The translations under genes and the position numbers were made by a program. DNA of 57,500 nucleotides, taken from NCBI GenBank assembly GCA_002293065.1, contig DBCN01000111.1, positions 1 to 57,500 on the forward strand. The letters run 5' to 3'. This document shows, piece by piece, positions 52,501-57,500 of this stretch. Under the pieces are notes generated by a model, which had not been told where the DNA came from, ran no database searches, and saw only the letters and a list, made by a program, of their open reading frames with translations. The DNA is from Opitutia bacterium UBA957 (GTDB lineage Bacteria; Verrucomicrobiota; Verrucomicrobiia; Opitutales; UBA953). Each line of letters begins with the position of its first letter. Positions within the stretch are counted from its first letter, which is position 1.

Positions 52501-52551
52501 TCGCCGCGTGATGGTGCTCCGGCCGCTCCGGCTCCGGCCGCTGGCCAGTAA
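49507..52551 (+). CDS. Secretin of the GspD/PilQ family (Amuc_1098-like)
   Basis: A 1014-residue outer-membrane channel protein. A signal peptide (RLAWATLAAAVAVGSLVAQ) is followed by about 380 residues of helical repeats (GDLQVALEKFEQIQKISSDD, GDYAGALDAYREILQYQPNN), which look like tetratricopeptide-like units. An STN/N0-like domain begins near residue 434 (INIRDLPFDRAIAQLTIVSQ). The secretin ring follows: LERIRNILRRYSDIKQVHIE, SGTDLMSAPSLTVLDGKTAI, FTVQEVGVTLEVTPTVG and the family signature VPVLGDIPLIGAAFRSSGKS near residue 920. A glycine/serine/asparagine-rich stretch (residues 680-740) probably forms the gate loops. It ends the five-gene operon with a very strong terminator. Confidence 0.92.
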   Translation: MKNHKRNRLAWATLAAAVAVGSLVAQDVDPVTQKTQLLSEALAAREKGDLQVALEKFEQIQKISSDDEAAKEGIASVKAALAAAEKAKADAEAAKLKASQPAPAAPAKPATLLDEVASSHENLYREVAQAIAVAKQIAEQGDYAAALKVLDGANGALPNNTAAQNWRDEITLAKQDIISRRESGDQGADQLARAEVVRLAKINAAAIDAASALISEAESSVRKGELDEATALLDKASANLPRNIATKPVSDRIKSVKSSIISRRAFLAMDSREMNKADAFVREFERLNGADDASSRRLRAEFAAKKSDPAYRSVDEISPGLRAKDDKVQELLVKGRARYLYGDYAGALDAYREILQYQPNNAESKAFQVRIRQVLSENSGQWNRNVTKGKLLELLDESWKLPEVYNREVGPVGGTATSDPVLDKLRSITVPEINIRDLPFDRAIAQLTIVSQSYDKENKGVNMFVIDPDRKNPSVNMTLRNVTLEKAIDLITKQVNFTYTINAGIIEIRPDSGSNDLETEFFPLSSAAETKMTGIGTGAPSAATGGASSPFGGATAGAGATDVNPRNEGIKNFLTRSGVSFEVTGAVLNYDGTTLIVTQNRKNLERIRNILRRYSDIKQVHIESKFIEVSESSLNELTTNLRLSRTVNGIQTIRAQTNLRSVNDVFGSATVSNPGTIAVAGGSATIPDGNGGFVTVTQPGSTIPIANNPPNFPSGNFGGREPNFGGTTGWSGAQGSYNGLIGTIGSYDLSIFLKAVEQNSGTDLMSAPSLTVLDGKTAIIKIAQLLRYPQSYGDTQSNVGSQGGNQNGGGSAGVTITAGTPQDFTVQEVGVTLEVTPTVGSDDSIALNLKPKVTEFEGFVEYGGTSVAISGSTTVTIPSGFFQPIFTTREVSTDVTVFDGATVVIGGLTREEVKTVSDKVPVLGDIPLIGAAFRSSGKSTTKKNLTVFVTANLVSPGGATLRSSYPGMRAGSTFQNPVVLSPGGAVYREPVEATPTNSSPRDGAPAAPAPAAGQ

Positions 52552-52573
52552 GCTGAACGAGAGTTCGCCCTTC

Positions 52574-52605
52574 GCAGGCCCGCCTTTTGGCGGGCCTGCT
52601 TTTTT
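52574..52605 (+). terminator. Strong rho-independent terminator of secretin operon
   Basis: An 11-bp perfect stem GCAGGCCCGCC/GGCGGGCCTGC (52574-52584 and 52589-52599) with a TTTT loop and a six-T tail. It lies 22 bases after the secretin stop. Confidence 0.97.
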
Positions 52606-52641
52606 CTGGAAGCAGTCGGCGAGTCGGCGAGACTCGTCGAC

Positions 52642-53610
52642 ATGCGCTGGCTCCTTGTCGATGGCTTCAACCTGGTCTTCCGAAGCCATTTCGCGATGGA
52701 GCGTTCGAACCTTCGCCGGCAGTCGGACCAGTTTCCGACCGGCGCATTGCACGGTTGGATCAAATCGCTTCAGGACCTCCGCGACGCGGAGAAGCCCGAT
52801 CGCTGCGTCGTCTTTTTCGACCTGGGGGGCTCCGACCGCCACTTGGCGGTCTTGCCGGATTACAAAGGCCAGCGCGACGACACCCCGCCCGACATCATCC
52901 TGCAGCTGCCCGAGATCAAGAAGCTGACCGCCTTGTTGGGGTTTGCGGTGGTCCAGGAGCGCGGCGTGGAAGCGGATGACCTCATCGCCACGGCCGTCCA
53001 TCGTTTGGCCGCGGCCGGGGATGAATGCATCATCGTGAGCGCCGATAAGGATTTCGGCCAATGCGTCGGCGGCCCCGTGCTGCAGCTCGCGCCGCCGCCC
53101 ACCGCGAATCCCGCGCTCGGCTGGCGTCGACTCGATGCTGCGGGCGTGGAGGAGAAGTTCGGGGTTCCGCCTGCGTTGATCGCCGATTACCTCGCGCTGG
53201 TCGGGGATGCCTCGGACAATATTCCTGGCCTGAAGGGCGTCGGTCCGAAGACGGCCGTGAAGTGGTTGCAGCAATACGGTGGCCTCGAGGGCGTCTTGGC
53301 TGCGGGTGCGACCATCGAGCCGGCGCGCTTCCGTGAGCAAATCACGGCCGAGGCCGACCGCATCCGTTCGAACCTCTCGCTCGTGCGATTCAAGACCGAC
53401 TTCGCCTTTGAGCCGGGCGATGCTCCGGCGGAGGACGTCCGCGGCGTGGTGGCCTTCCTGGAGGCCATGGAGATGCATTCCACGTTGCGCCGCTATCAGG
53501 CGAAGCATGGTTTGGCCGGCGGGTCGGAGAAGACGGCCGAGCCAGACGCGAAGCCACCGGCGCCCAAGGCCAAGCCGGCGGCCGGACCGGAGCAGGGCGA
53601 ACTTTTCTAG
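52642..53610 (+). CDS. Stand-alone 5'-3' exonuclease (Pol I N-domain type)
   Basis: A 322-residue flap/5' exonuclease lacking polymerase domains. Acidic metal-site motifs include WLLVDGFNLVFR (D7), RCVVFFDLGGSD, ERGVEADDLIATAVHRL, ECIIVSADKDFGQ and YLALVGDASDNIPGL, and the H3TH loop GLKGVGPKTAVKWLQQYGGL is intact. It should trim RNA primers or flaps. A proline/lysine-rich linker ends with QGELF (318-322), which fits the beta-clamp-binding pattern QxxLF and echoes QGSLF in DnaE. It starts 37 bases after the secretin terminator, so it is probably an independent transcript, and ends in a bidirectional terminator. Confidence 0.93.
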   Translation: MRWLLVDGFNLVFRSHFAMERSNLRRQSDQFPTGALHGWIKSLQDLRDAEKPDRCVVFFDLGGSDRHLAVLPDYKGQRDDTPPDIILQLPEIKKLTALLGFAVVQERGVEADDLIATAVHRLAAAGDECIIVSADKDFGQCVGGPVLQLAPPPTANPALGWRRLDAAGVEEKFGVPPALIADYLALVGDASDNIPGLKGVGPKTAVKWLQQYGGLEGVLAAGATIEPARFREQITAEADRIRSNLSLVRFKTDFAFEPGDAPAEDVRGVVAFLEAMEMHSTLRRYQAKHGLAGGSEKTAEPDAKPPAPKAKPAAGPEQGELF

Positions 53611-53617
53611 GCACAAA

Positions 53618-53641
53618 AAAGCCCGCCTTTCGGCGGGCTTT
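53618..53641. terminator. Bidirectional rho-independent terminator
   Basis: AAAGCCCGCC/GGCGGGCTTT (53618-53627 and 53632-53641) form a 10-bp stem with a TTTC loop. A-run on the left (53615-53620) and T on the right allow it to end the exonuclease gene (+) and the gene at 53664 (-). Confidence 0.9.
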
Positions 53642-53663
53642 GAGTTTCAGGAGGGAAGAGCGC

Positions 53664-54482
53664 TTACGAGCTCTTCTTGTCCTTCTTGCTGTCGAGCTTC
53701 GGGGCGTCGGCGGCAGCGAGGGCCTGACCGGCGGTGCCGTGGTTCTTTTCGACGTAGGCCTTGAGTTCGTCCGGGGTGAGGGCGACCCAGAAATGGGCTT
53801 CCAGCACGTCGAAGACGAGGTTGTTGCTCACCACGCCGTAGGTCTTGCCCATGAACTCGGCGTTCTTGGTGAGGACGTCGGTCGCCTTGGCGAGTTCTTC
53901 CTTGATGCGGGCCTTGGCGGCTTCATCGGTGGCGGCCTGTTCGGCGGCGCGGAGCTGGAGGATGGTGTTCTGTTGGACCTGGATCACTTCGATGCTGTTG
54001 TTGAGCACCGGAATGTGGTCACCGGTCACCTTGGAGAGGACGACCATCTTGGTGTTACCGCGGGCCTGGATGTCGGCTTCCTTGAAGTCAGGGTTCTTGC
54101 GGAGCTCGGCGACCTGCTCGTCGGTGACGGGGGTCATGAGCTGGATGGCGGTGTTCTGGATGAAGTGCGGGCGGATGGCGACGGAGTCGACCTTGAAGCC
54201 GTAGACCTTGGCGAAGATGTCGTCCTTCTGGTTGAAGTCGGCGAGTTCGCCGTCGCGGACCTTGGTGAGGGCATCTTTTTCGCCGGTCGTGAGGGTCGCG
54301 GCGATGCGCTGGTTGATTTCAAGGATGCGACGAGCTTGGGCCGTCATCACGTTCAGGTCGTTGTTGAAACGGGCGAGCGTGTCCGGGCTGCTGATCGTCA
54401 CGAACTTCAGGAAGACCTTGTTGTCGTGCTGGAGCAGGTTGCTGTCGACGCGAGGCGCCGGGGTTTCGGTAGCGGTGGTCAT
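53664..54482 (-). CDS. Protein of unknown function, paralog of the upstream secreted protein
   Basis: A 272-residue protein without an obvious signal peptide (MTTATETPAPRVDSNLLQHD). A helical section follows (LARFNNDLNVMTAQARRILE, LTTGEKDALTKVRDGELADF), then KVYGFKVDSVAIRPHFIQNT and IQLMTPVTDEQVAELRKNPD. These segments line up with the neighbour at 54518-55384: SPxxxxxxF, LTTxE, KVYGF/KLYGGF, LMTP/LTPLS and DFKEADI/DFKPESI occur in the same order. It therefore appears to be a diverged tandem duplicate. The C-terminus is lysine-rich (KLDSKKDKKSS). No named family or activity is recognised. It lies 35 bases after its paralog and ends at the bidirectional terminator. Confidence 0.78.
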   Translation of the reverse strand: MTTATETPAPRVDSNLLQHDNKVFLKFVTISSPDTLARFNNDLNVMTAQARRILEINQRIAATLTTGEKDALTKVRDGELADFNQKDDIFAKVYGFKVDSVAIRPHFIQNTAIQLMTPVTDEQVAELRKNPDFKEADIQARGNTKMVVLSKVTGDHIPVLNNSIEVIQVQQNTILQLRAAEQAATDEAAKARIKEELAKATDVLTKNAEFMGKTYGVVSNNLVFDVLEAHFWVALTPDELKAYVEKNHGTAGQALAAADAPKLDSKKDKKSS

Positions 54483-54517
54483 GGTTTGATTGGTTTGGGG
54501 GTAGGGGTAGAGGGGTA

Positions 54518-55384
54518 TTACTTGGCCTTCTCTTCGGTCGCCGGCGCGGCGGCCTTCTTTTCTTCCGGCTTGGCGTTGACCTTATCGAGCTGGGCCTTTT
54601 CGGCTTCGGTGATCTGGACGAAGAGCTTGGCTTCGGCGGGGATGGTGCCGTTCTCGGCAGGGTAGTCGAAGCCGCGGGACTTCTTGAATTCTTCGGAGAG
54701 CTTGTTGACGCGTTCCTGGGTGGCCTTGACGGCTTCCTCGGCCTTCTTCTTGTCGTCGTCGGACTTCAGCTTGGGCTGGAGGTCAACGAGCTGCTGAAGC
54801 TGGGCCTTGGTCTCGACGATCTGCTTGAGGAGAACCTGGAAGGTTTCGACTTCGACGGCTCCCGCGATGGTGTCGCGGACGAGGAACTTCTTGTCTTCGA
54901 CCGTCAGGATGGACTCGGGCTTGAAGTCTTTGGCGGCGGAAACCTTGGTGAATTCGTCGTTGGAGAGGGGCGTCAGGAAGAGGACCTTGGTGGGGACGAG
55001 CTGATAGGGGCGGAGGATGCTGAAGCCGCCGTAGAGCTTGCCCATGGCTTCGTTGTCGGCCTGCAGCTTGGCCTGCTTGGCGGCGATCTCGTGGCTACGG
55101 GCTTCGCGTTCCGGGGTGGTCAAAGCGTTTTCCAGGAAGAGCTGGGAGCGCTTGAATTCCTCGACCTGCTGGGCGAGGATGCGGATGCGTTGTTGGAAGT
55201 TGACGAACTCCTGCGGGGAGTTGGCGGTCCATACTTGCGCGAAGAACTTCTGGTCGGCCTTCGGGGCCTCGGCGGCGGCAGCCTTACCCACTTCGAGGGT
55301 CGGCTTGAGGTCGGCGCCGGGCTTGGCGTCCTGGGCGTTCAAAGTGAGCGCCAAAGCGGCAATGAGGAAGGGAAACGGCTTCAT
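54518..55384 (-). CDS. Secreted protein of unknown function, paralog of the downstream gene
   Basis: A 288-residue protein with signal peptide MKPFPFLIAALALTLNAQ. The mature part contains NSPQEFVNFQQRIRILAQQV, LTTPEREARSHEIAAKQAKL, GKLYGGFSILRPYQLVP and FLTPLSNDEFTKVSAAKDFK, each with a counterpart in the next gene. Residues 190-240 form a likely coiled coil (LKQIVETKAQLQQLVDLQPK, KKAEEAVKATQERVNKLSEE). The C-terminus is alanine/lysine-rich. The pair differ in export signal: this one is exported, its sister apparently is not. Function unknown; the family is likely limited to Verrucomicrobiota, but that needs a search. Confidence 0.78.
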   Translation of the reverse strand: MKPFPFLIAALALTLNAQDAKPGADLKPTLEVGKAAAAEAPKADQKFFAQVWTANSPQEFVNFQQRIRILAQQVEEFKRSQLFLENALTTPEREARSHEIAAKQAKLQADNEAMGKLYGGFSILRPYQLVPTKVLFLTPLSNDEFTKVSAAKDFKPESILTVEDKKFLVRDTIAGAVEVETFQVLLKQIVETKAQLQQLVDLQPKLKSDDDKKKAEEAVKATQERVNKLSEEFKKSRGFDYPAENGTIPAEAKLFVQITEAEKAQLDKVNAKPEEKKAAAPATEEKAK

Positions 55385-55453
55385 GGTTTTGGGGAGAGAA
55401 GTTTTACCTTAAGGAAATAGGTCCCAGCCACCACAAAAAAACCCAGCTGTGAA

Positions 55454-56269
55454 TTATTTGTGAACAGCCAAAGCCCGATCAAAAATCGCTGGCAAGTCCA
55501 AGGCCGCGGCCTGCTTTTGGAACGCCTCATCGGCCAAGAGAGCCCGCACCTTGGGGTGGTCAAAGAAATCACTTAAGTCTCTGTTATTCAACAACTCACG
55601 AACTTTCTTGTCTTCCCAGGCCTGGTAGAAAGACGGGTGTGCGGCCATCGCCCGCATTTCAGGCATGGCCATCAGCCGTTTGCGGGCCTCTGGGTCGGCC
55701 ATTAACAGCCGGGTCTGAGTCATCAGGCGCCTCTGCCGATCGGGCAAGGGGCTCCAGTCCTTGAGCCAATGGGTGACCGGGGTGCTCGCGATTTGATCGC
55801 GGGCCCGGATACTGAGGTGTTTCTGGGCGGCTTGGGGTCCGCCAATGAGTTCCTGGACGGACGCGATGGTGGCGATGGCTAGAACCAGGAGGCTAAAATA
55901 CAGTAGGCCGGTCCAGCAGCCCACCATCGAGCCGAGCACCGGACTTTCGGCCTCATCCAGCCCTTCTGGGCGTTTACCGATCCGCCAGGCCAAGCCGTAC
56001 ACCAGAAGCCCGGTTACGCAGGTTAAGCCCAGGACCCCCGCCGCCCCGCGCATCAGCCAGGGAAAGGAGGTCCCATGGAGCAGGGAATGGCCCAACTCGG
56101 GCCCCAGGGCCCAACCGAGCGCGATGCCCACCGTGAGGGCGATGGGGCCAGCCAATTGCCTCAGCGGGCCGCGCTTGTACCCCCGCCAAGCCCCCCGCGC
56201 CATGAGCAGGGCCAGCACCAAGCCGGCAAGCCAGAGCATCCAGGAAGTCTCGGAAGGGGTCGGCGGCAT
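55454..56269 (-). CDS. CvpA-like membrane protein
   Basis: A 271-residue protein started at the ATG at 56269 (MPPTPSETSWMLWLAGLVLA); the frame stays open upstream only as the shadow of the kinase gene. Four membrane helices fill residues 10-160: LWLAGLVLALLMARGAWRGY, PIALTVGIALGWALGPELG, GAAGVLGLTCVTGLLVYGLA and WTGLLYFSLLVLAIATIASV. GYKRGPLRQLAGP between the first two matches the CvpA pattern (RG...GxxxxL...). A soluble C-terminal half (LLMADPEARKRLMAMPEMRA, VRALLADEAFQKQAAALDLP) is helical and not part of the usual CvpA. CvpA-type proteins affect envelope stress resistance. It starts 2 bases after the kinase stop. Confidence 0.78.
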   Translation of the reverse strand: MPPTPSETSWMLWLAGLVLALLMARGAWRGYKRGPLRQLAGPIALTVGIALGWALGPELGHSLLHGTSFPWLMRGAAGVLGLTCVTGLLVYGLAWRIGKRPEGLDEAESPVLGSMVGCWTGLLYFSLLVLAIATIASVQELIGGPQAAQKHLSIRARDQIASTPVTHWLKDWSPLPDRQRRLMTQTRLLMADPEARKRLMAMPEMRAMAAHPSFYQAWEDKKVRELLNNRDLSDFFDHPKVRALLADEAFQKQAAALDLPAIFDRALAVHK

Positions 56270-56271
56270 CG

Positions 56272-57378
56272 TTAGCTTTCGCCAAGCACCTTGCGGATGG
56301 AGCCCTCGCGGGCTTCGATGCTTTCGGCCAACTTGAACTGCACGAGCGCGCGGCGGAGGTTGTGGCCCGGGTAGCGCACCTTGAAATAAACGTCGCCGGC
56401 GAGATGGTCGGCCAAGAAGCGGATCCCGAGCTCCAGCGGAATGAGGTGAATGCAGTCGTAGAGGTATTTCAGCTCGGCGGGGCTCAGGAAATCCTGGGCG
56501 TGCGAGCGATAGCCGCGGTAGATGGCCGTGAAAAGGTCGAGGTCGAAGACGACGCTGGCGAGGTCGGGTGCGTCTTCGCCGGCGGGATTGCAGGCCGAGC
56601 GCGTCGCGTCGCCGATATCGTAGTGCACAAGGCCGGGTTGCACGGTGTCGAGGTCGACGATGCAGGTGCCCCGACCCGTCGCGGTATCGATCATGATGTT
56701 GCCGACCTTGGGGTCGCCGTGCGTGGTGCGTAGGTGCAATTCCCCTGATTTCAGGGCATTTTCGAGCACGTTGCAGCGACCGCGGCGTTCCTCCACGAAA
56801 CGGAGCGCGCGCTTGGCGTCCAAGGATGTCTGGACGCGTTCCCGGCCTTCGGGCGTGGCCAAAGCCGCGTCCAGTTTGGCGAGGTAGCCAGGGGTCACGT
56901 GGAAGCCGGGCAGGGCGTAGCGGAGCTGGTCGCAGGGGAGGTCGCTGACCATCCGGTGGAAATGCCCCAAGACGTAGCCGGCTTCGAAGGCATGCTCGGG
57001 GTTCTGGACTTTTTCGAATGCCGAGGCGCTGGCGATCTGCGAGATGGCTCGCCAGATGTCGCCGTTCGCGTCGGTCACCCAATCTTCGCCGCCCTTGGTC
57101 TGGATGATCTTCGGTAGCTGCCAGATGCGGTCGGCGCCGTCGGATTCGGCCTCGAGCTTGGCGTGGCAGTGGTCGGTGAGGACGCGCATGTTCTGCATGA
57201 TCGCCTCGGGGTCGGGGAAGATGGCCTTACGGACGCGTTGGACGATGAAGCGCTGCTCCGAAAAGGTCGTCCGGAAAATCGCCAGATAGGTGTCGTTGAC
57301 GTTGCCCGAACCGTAGGGTTCGACCGTGACCAAGCGTCCTTGGACGTCGAATTGGCGGGCGATAAGGGCGGCACGCAT
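56272..57378 (-). CDS. APH-fold sugar kinase, N-acetylhexosamine 1-kinase (NahK)-like
   Basis: A 368-residue aminoglycoside phosphotransferase-fold kinase. YGSGNVNDTYLAIF is the glycine-rich ATP loop, FIVQRVRKAIFPDPEAIMQN is a segment shared with NahK-type kinases, and LRTTHGDPKVGNIMID contains the catalytic aspartate with CIVDLDTVQPGLVHYDIGDA the metal-binding aspartates. LIPLELGIRFLADHLAGDVY is also typical of this group. Such enzymes phosphorylate N-acetylhexosamines at C1 in mucin or host-glycan salvage; the sugar is not proven here. It lies upstream of the CvpA-like gene in a tight pair. Confidence 0.85.
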   Translation of the reverse strand: MRAALIARQFDVQGRLVTVEPYGSGNVNDTYLAIFRTTFSEQRFIVQRVRKAIFPDPEAIMQNMRVLTDHCHAKLEAESDGADRIWQLPKIIQTKGGEDWVTDANGDIWRAISQIASASAFEKVQNPEHAFEAGYVLGHFHRMVSDLPCDQLRYALPGFHVTPGYLAKLDAALATPEGRERVQTSLDAKRALRFVEERRGRCNVLENALKSGELHLRTTHGDPKVGNIMIDTATGRGTCIVDLDTVQPGLVHYDIGDATRSACNPAGEDAPDLASVVFDLDLFTAIYRGYRSHAQDFLSPAELKYLYDCIHLIPLELGIRFLADHLAGDVYFKVRYPGHNLRRALVQFKLAESIEAREGSIRKVLGES

Positions 57379-57381
57379 AGG

Positions 57382-57500
57382 TTACCGGGCCAATTTGCCC
57401 CGTTTTCCCCGAGAGGCGAGGGCATTCCAGTGACGCCAAGGCTTGATTTTCGGTTTGGTCTCCCCATGTTGGGCTCTCCTCTGCGCCGCCACCTTAGCTC
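57382..57500 (-). CDS. Possible C-terminus of a gene entering from the right edge
   Basis: A 38-residue open frame enters from the right edge and stops at TAA (57384-57382), three bases before the kinase start, the spacing expected within an operon. The residues are basic and tryptophan-containing (KIKPWRHWNALASRGKRGKL). Too short to assign, and open frames of this length are common at this GC content. Confidence 0.3.
   Translation of the reverse strand, partial: AKVAAQRRAQHGETKPKIKPWRHWNALASRGKRGKLAR

Noticed and set aside
44947..53616. A 2889-residue open frame on the minus strand across the secretin operon
   Set aside because: Its codons are exact complements of the sense codons of six recognisable plus-strand genes in the same frame. 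It is low-complexity (D, G, R, V, L-rich), has no domain and is explained by absence of TTA, CTA and TCA codons.
56270..57082. Long arginine-rich N-terminal part of the CvpA-like frame
   Set aside because: It is the out-of-frame shadow of the NahK-like kinase gene on the same strand; the membrane protein begins at 56269.
57466..57500. Plus-strand ATG at 57466 as the beginning of a gene
   Set aside because: Only 11 codons are visible and there is no supporting motif or promoter; the minus-strand tail at 57382-57500 is at least spaced like an operon neighbour.
1..57500. tRNA, rRNA, CRISPR, insertion sequence or prophage
   Set aside because: Gaps between genes are short (all under 300 bases) and contain only terminators, dyads or promoter-like sequence; no repeats, transposase or phage structural genes were seen. 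The CII-like regulator is isolated.

Overview
The window is GC-rich bacterial chromosome and most likely comes from a Verrucomicrobiota member, probably of the Opitutae type. No rRNA or marker tree is available, so this rests on gene content: an operon laid out like Amuc_1098-1102 of Akkermansia muciniphila (45.0-52.6 kb), DUF4838, DUF1080 and ThuA proteins, a free-standing HPr, an FloA/NfeD pair, and start codons mostly without Shine-Dalgarno sequences. Gene density is very high, no intergenic gap exceeds 300 bases, and I saw no tRNA, rRNA, CRISPR array, transposase or prophage block.

Layout. 1-3.8 kb: sugar metabolism (truncated DUF4838 protein, GH128-like glucanase, Gfo/Idh/MocA oxidoreductase). 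3.8-8.8 kb: surface-glycan cluster with two GT2 glycosyltransferases, a nucleotide-sugar SDR, a DegT-fold enzyme whose PLP lysine is a histidine (ColD-type 3-dehydratase signature), and a GT10 fucosyltransferase-like enzyme. 8.8-22 kb: housekeeping genes dnaE, tyrS, an M20 peptidase, accD-folC-rluA, comF-ogt, a MalY/PatB-type lyase with a membrane protein, and a small helical protein with a structured leader. 22-26.1 kb: recA with an upstream GAAC-N4-GTTC LexA-type box, dacA, sixA, a TonB-like protein and a secreted protein. 26.1-33.5 kb: GH16, a membrane hydrolase-family protein, a LamG-like protein, an SGNH hydrolase, and isomerase - DUF1080 - ThuA, which together look like a 3-keto-glycoside route. 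33.5-40.5 kb: SDR, pyruvate dehydrogenase pdhA-pdhB-pdhC, HPr, def and a CII-like regulator. 40.5-44.9 kb: NfeD, FloA and a Znu-type metal ABC transporter. 45-52.6 kb: five-gene secretin/pilus-assembly operon with a PilM-PilN fusion. 52.6-57.5 kb: a stand-alone 5'-3' exonuclease ending in a clamp-binding motif, a tandem pair of divergent paralogs of unknown function, a CvpA-like protein and a NahK-like sugar kinase.

How it fits together. GH128, GH16, the SGNH hydrolase, DUF4838 and LamG proteins with Gfo/Idh, isomerase, DUF1080 and ThuA suggest a degrader of beta-glucans or other algal and plant glycans that may work partly through 3-keto intermediates. The glycan cluster is predicted to make and attach a deoxysugar to a surface polysaccharide. 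The secretin operon would build an envelope-spanning type IV pilus or type II secretion-like machine; its ATPase, platform protein and pilins are not in the window.

The items most worth following are the PilM-PilN fusion operon, the His-for-Lys DegT enzyme beside a GT10 transferase, AccD that has lost three of four zinc-ribbon cysteines, the isomerase-DUF1080-ThuA group, the interleaved inverted repeats before the gene at 21.6-22.0 kb, and the paralog pair at 53.7-55.4 kb.
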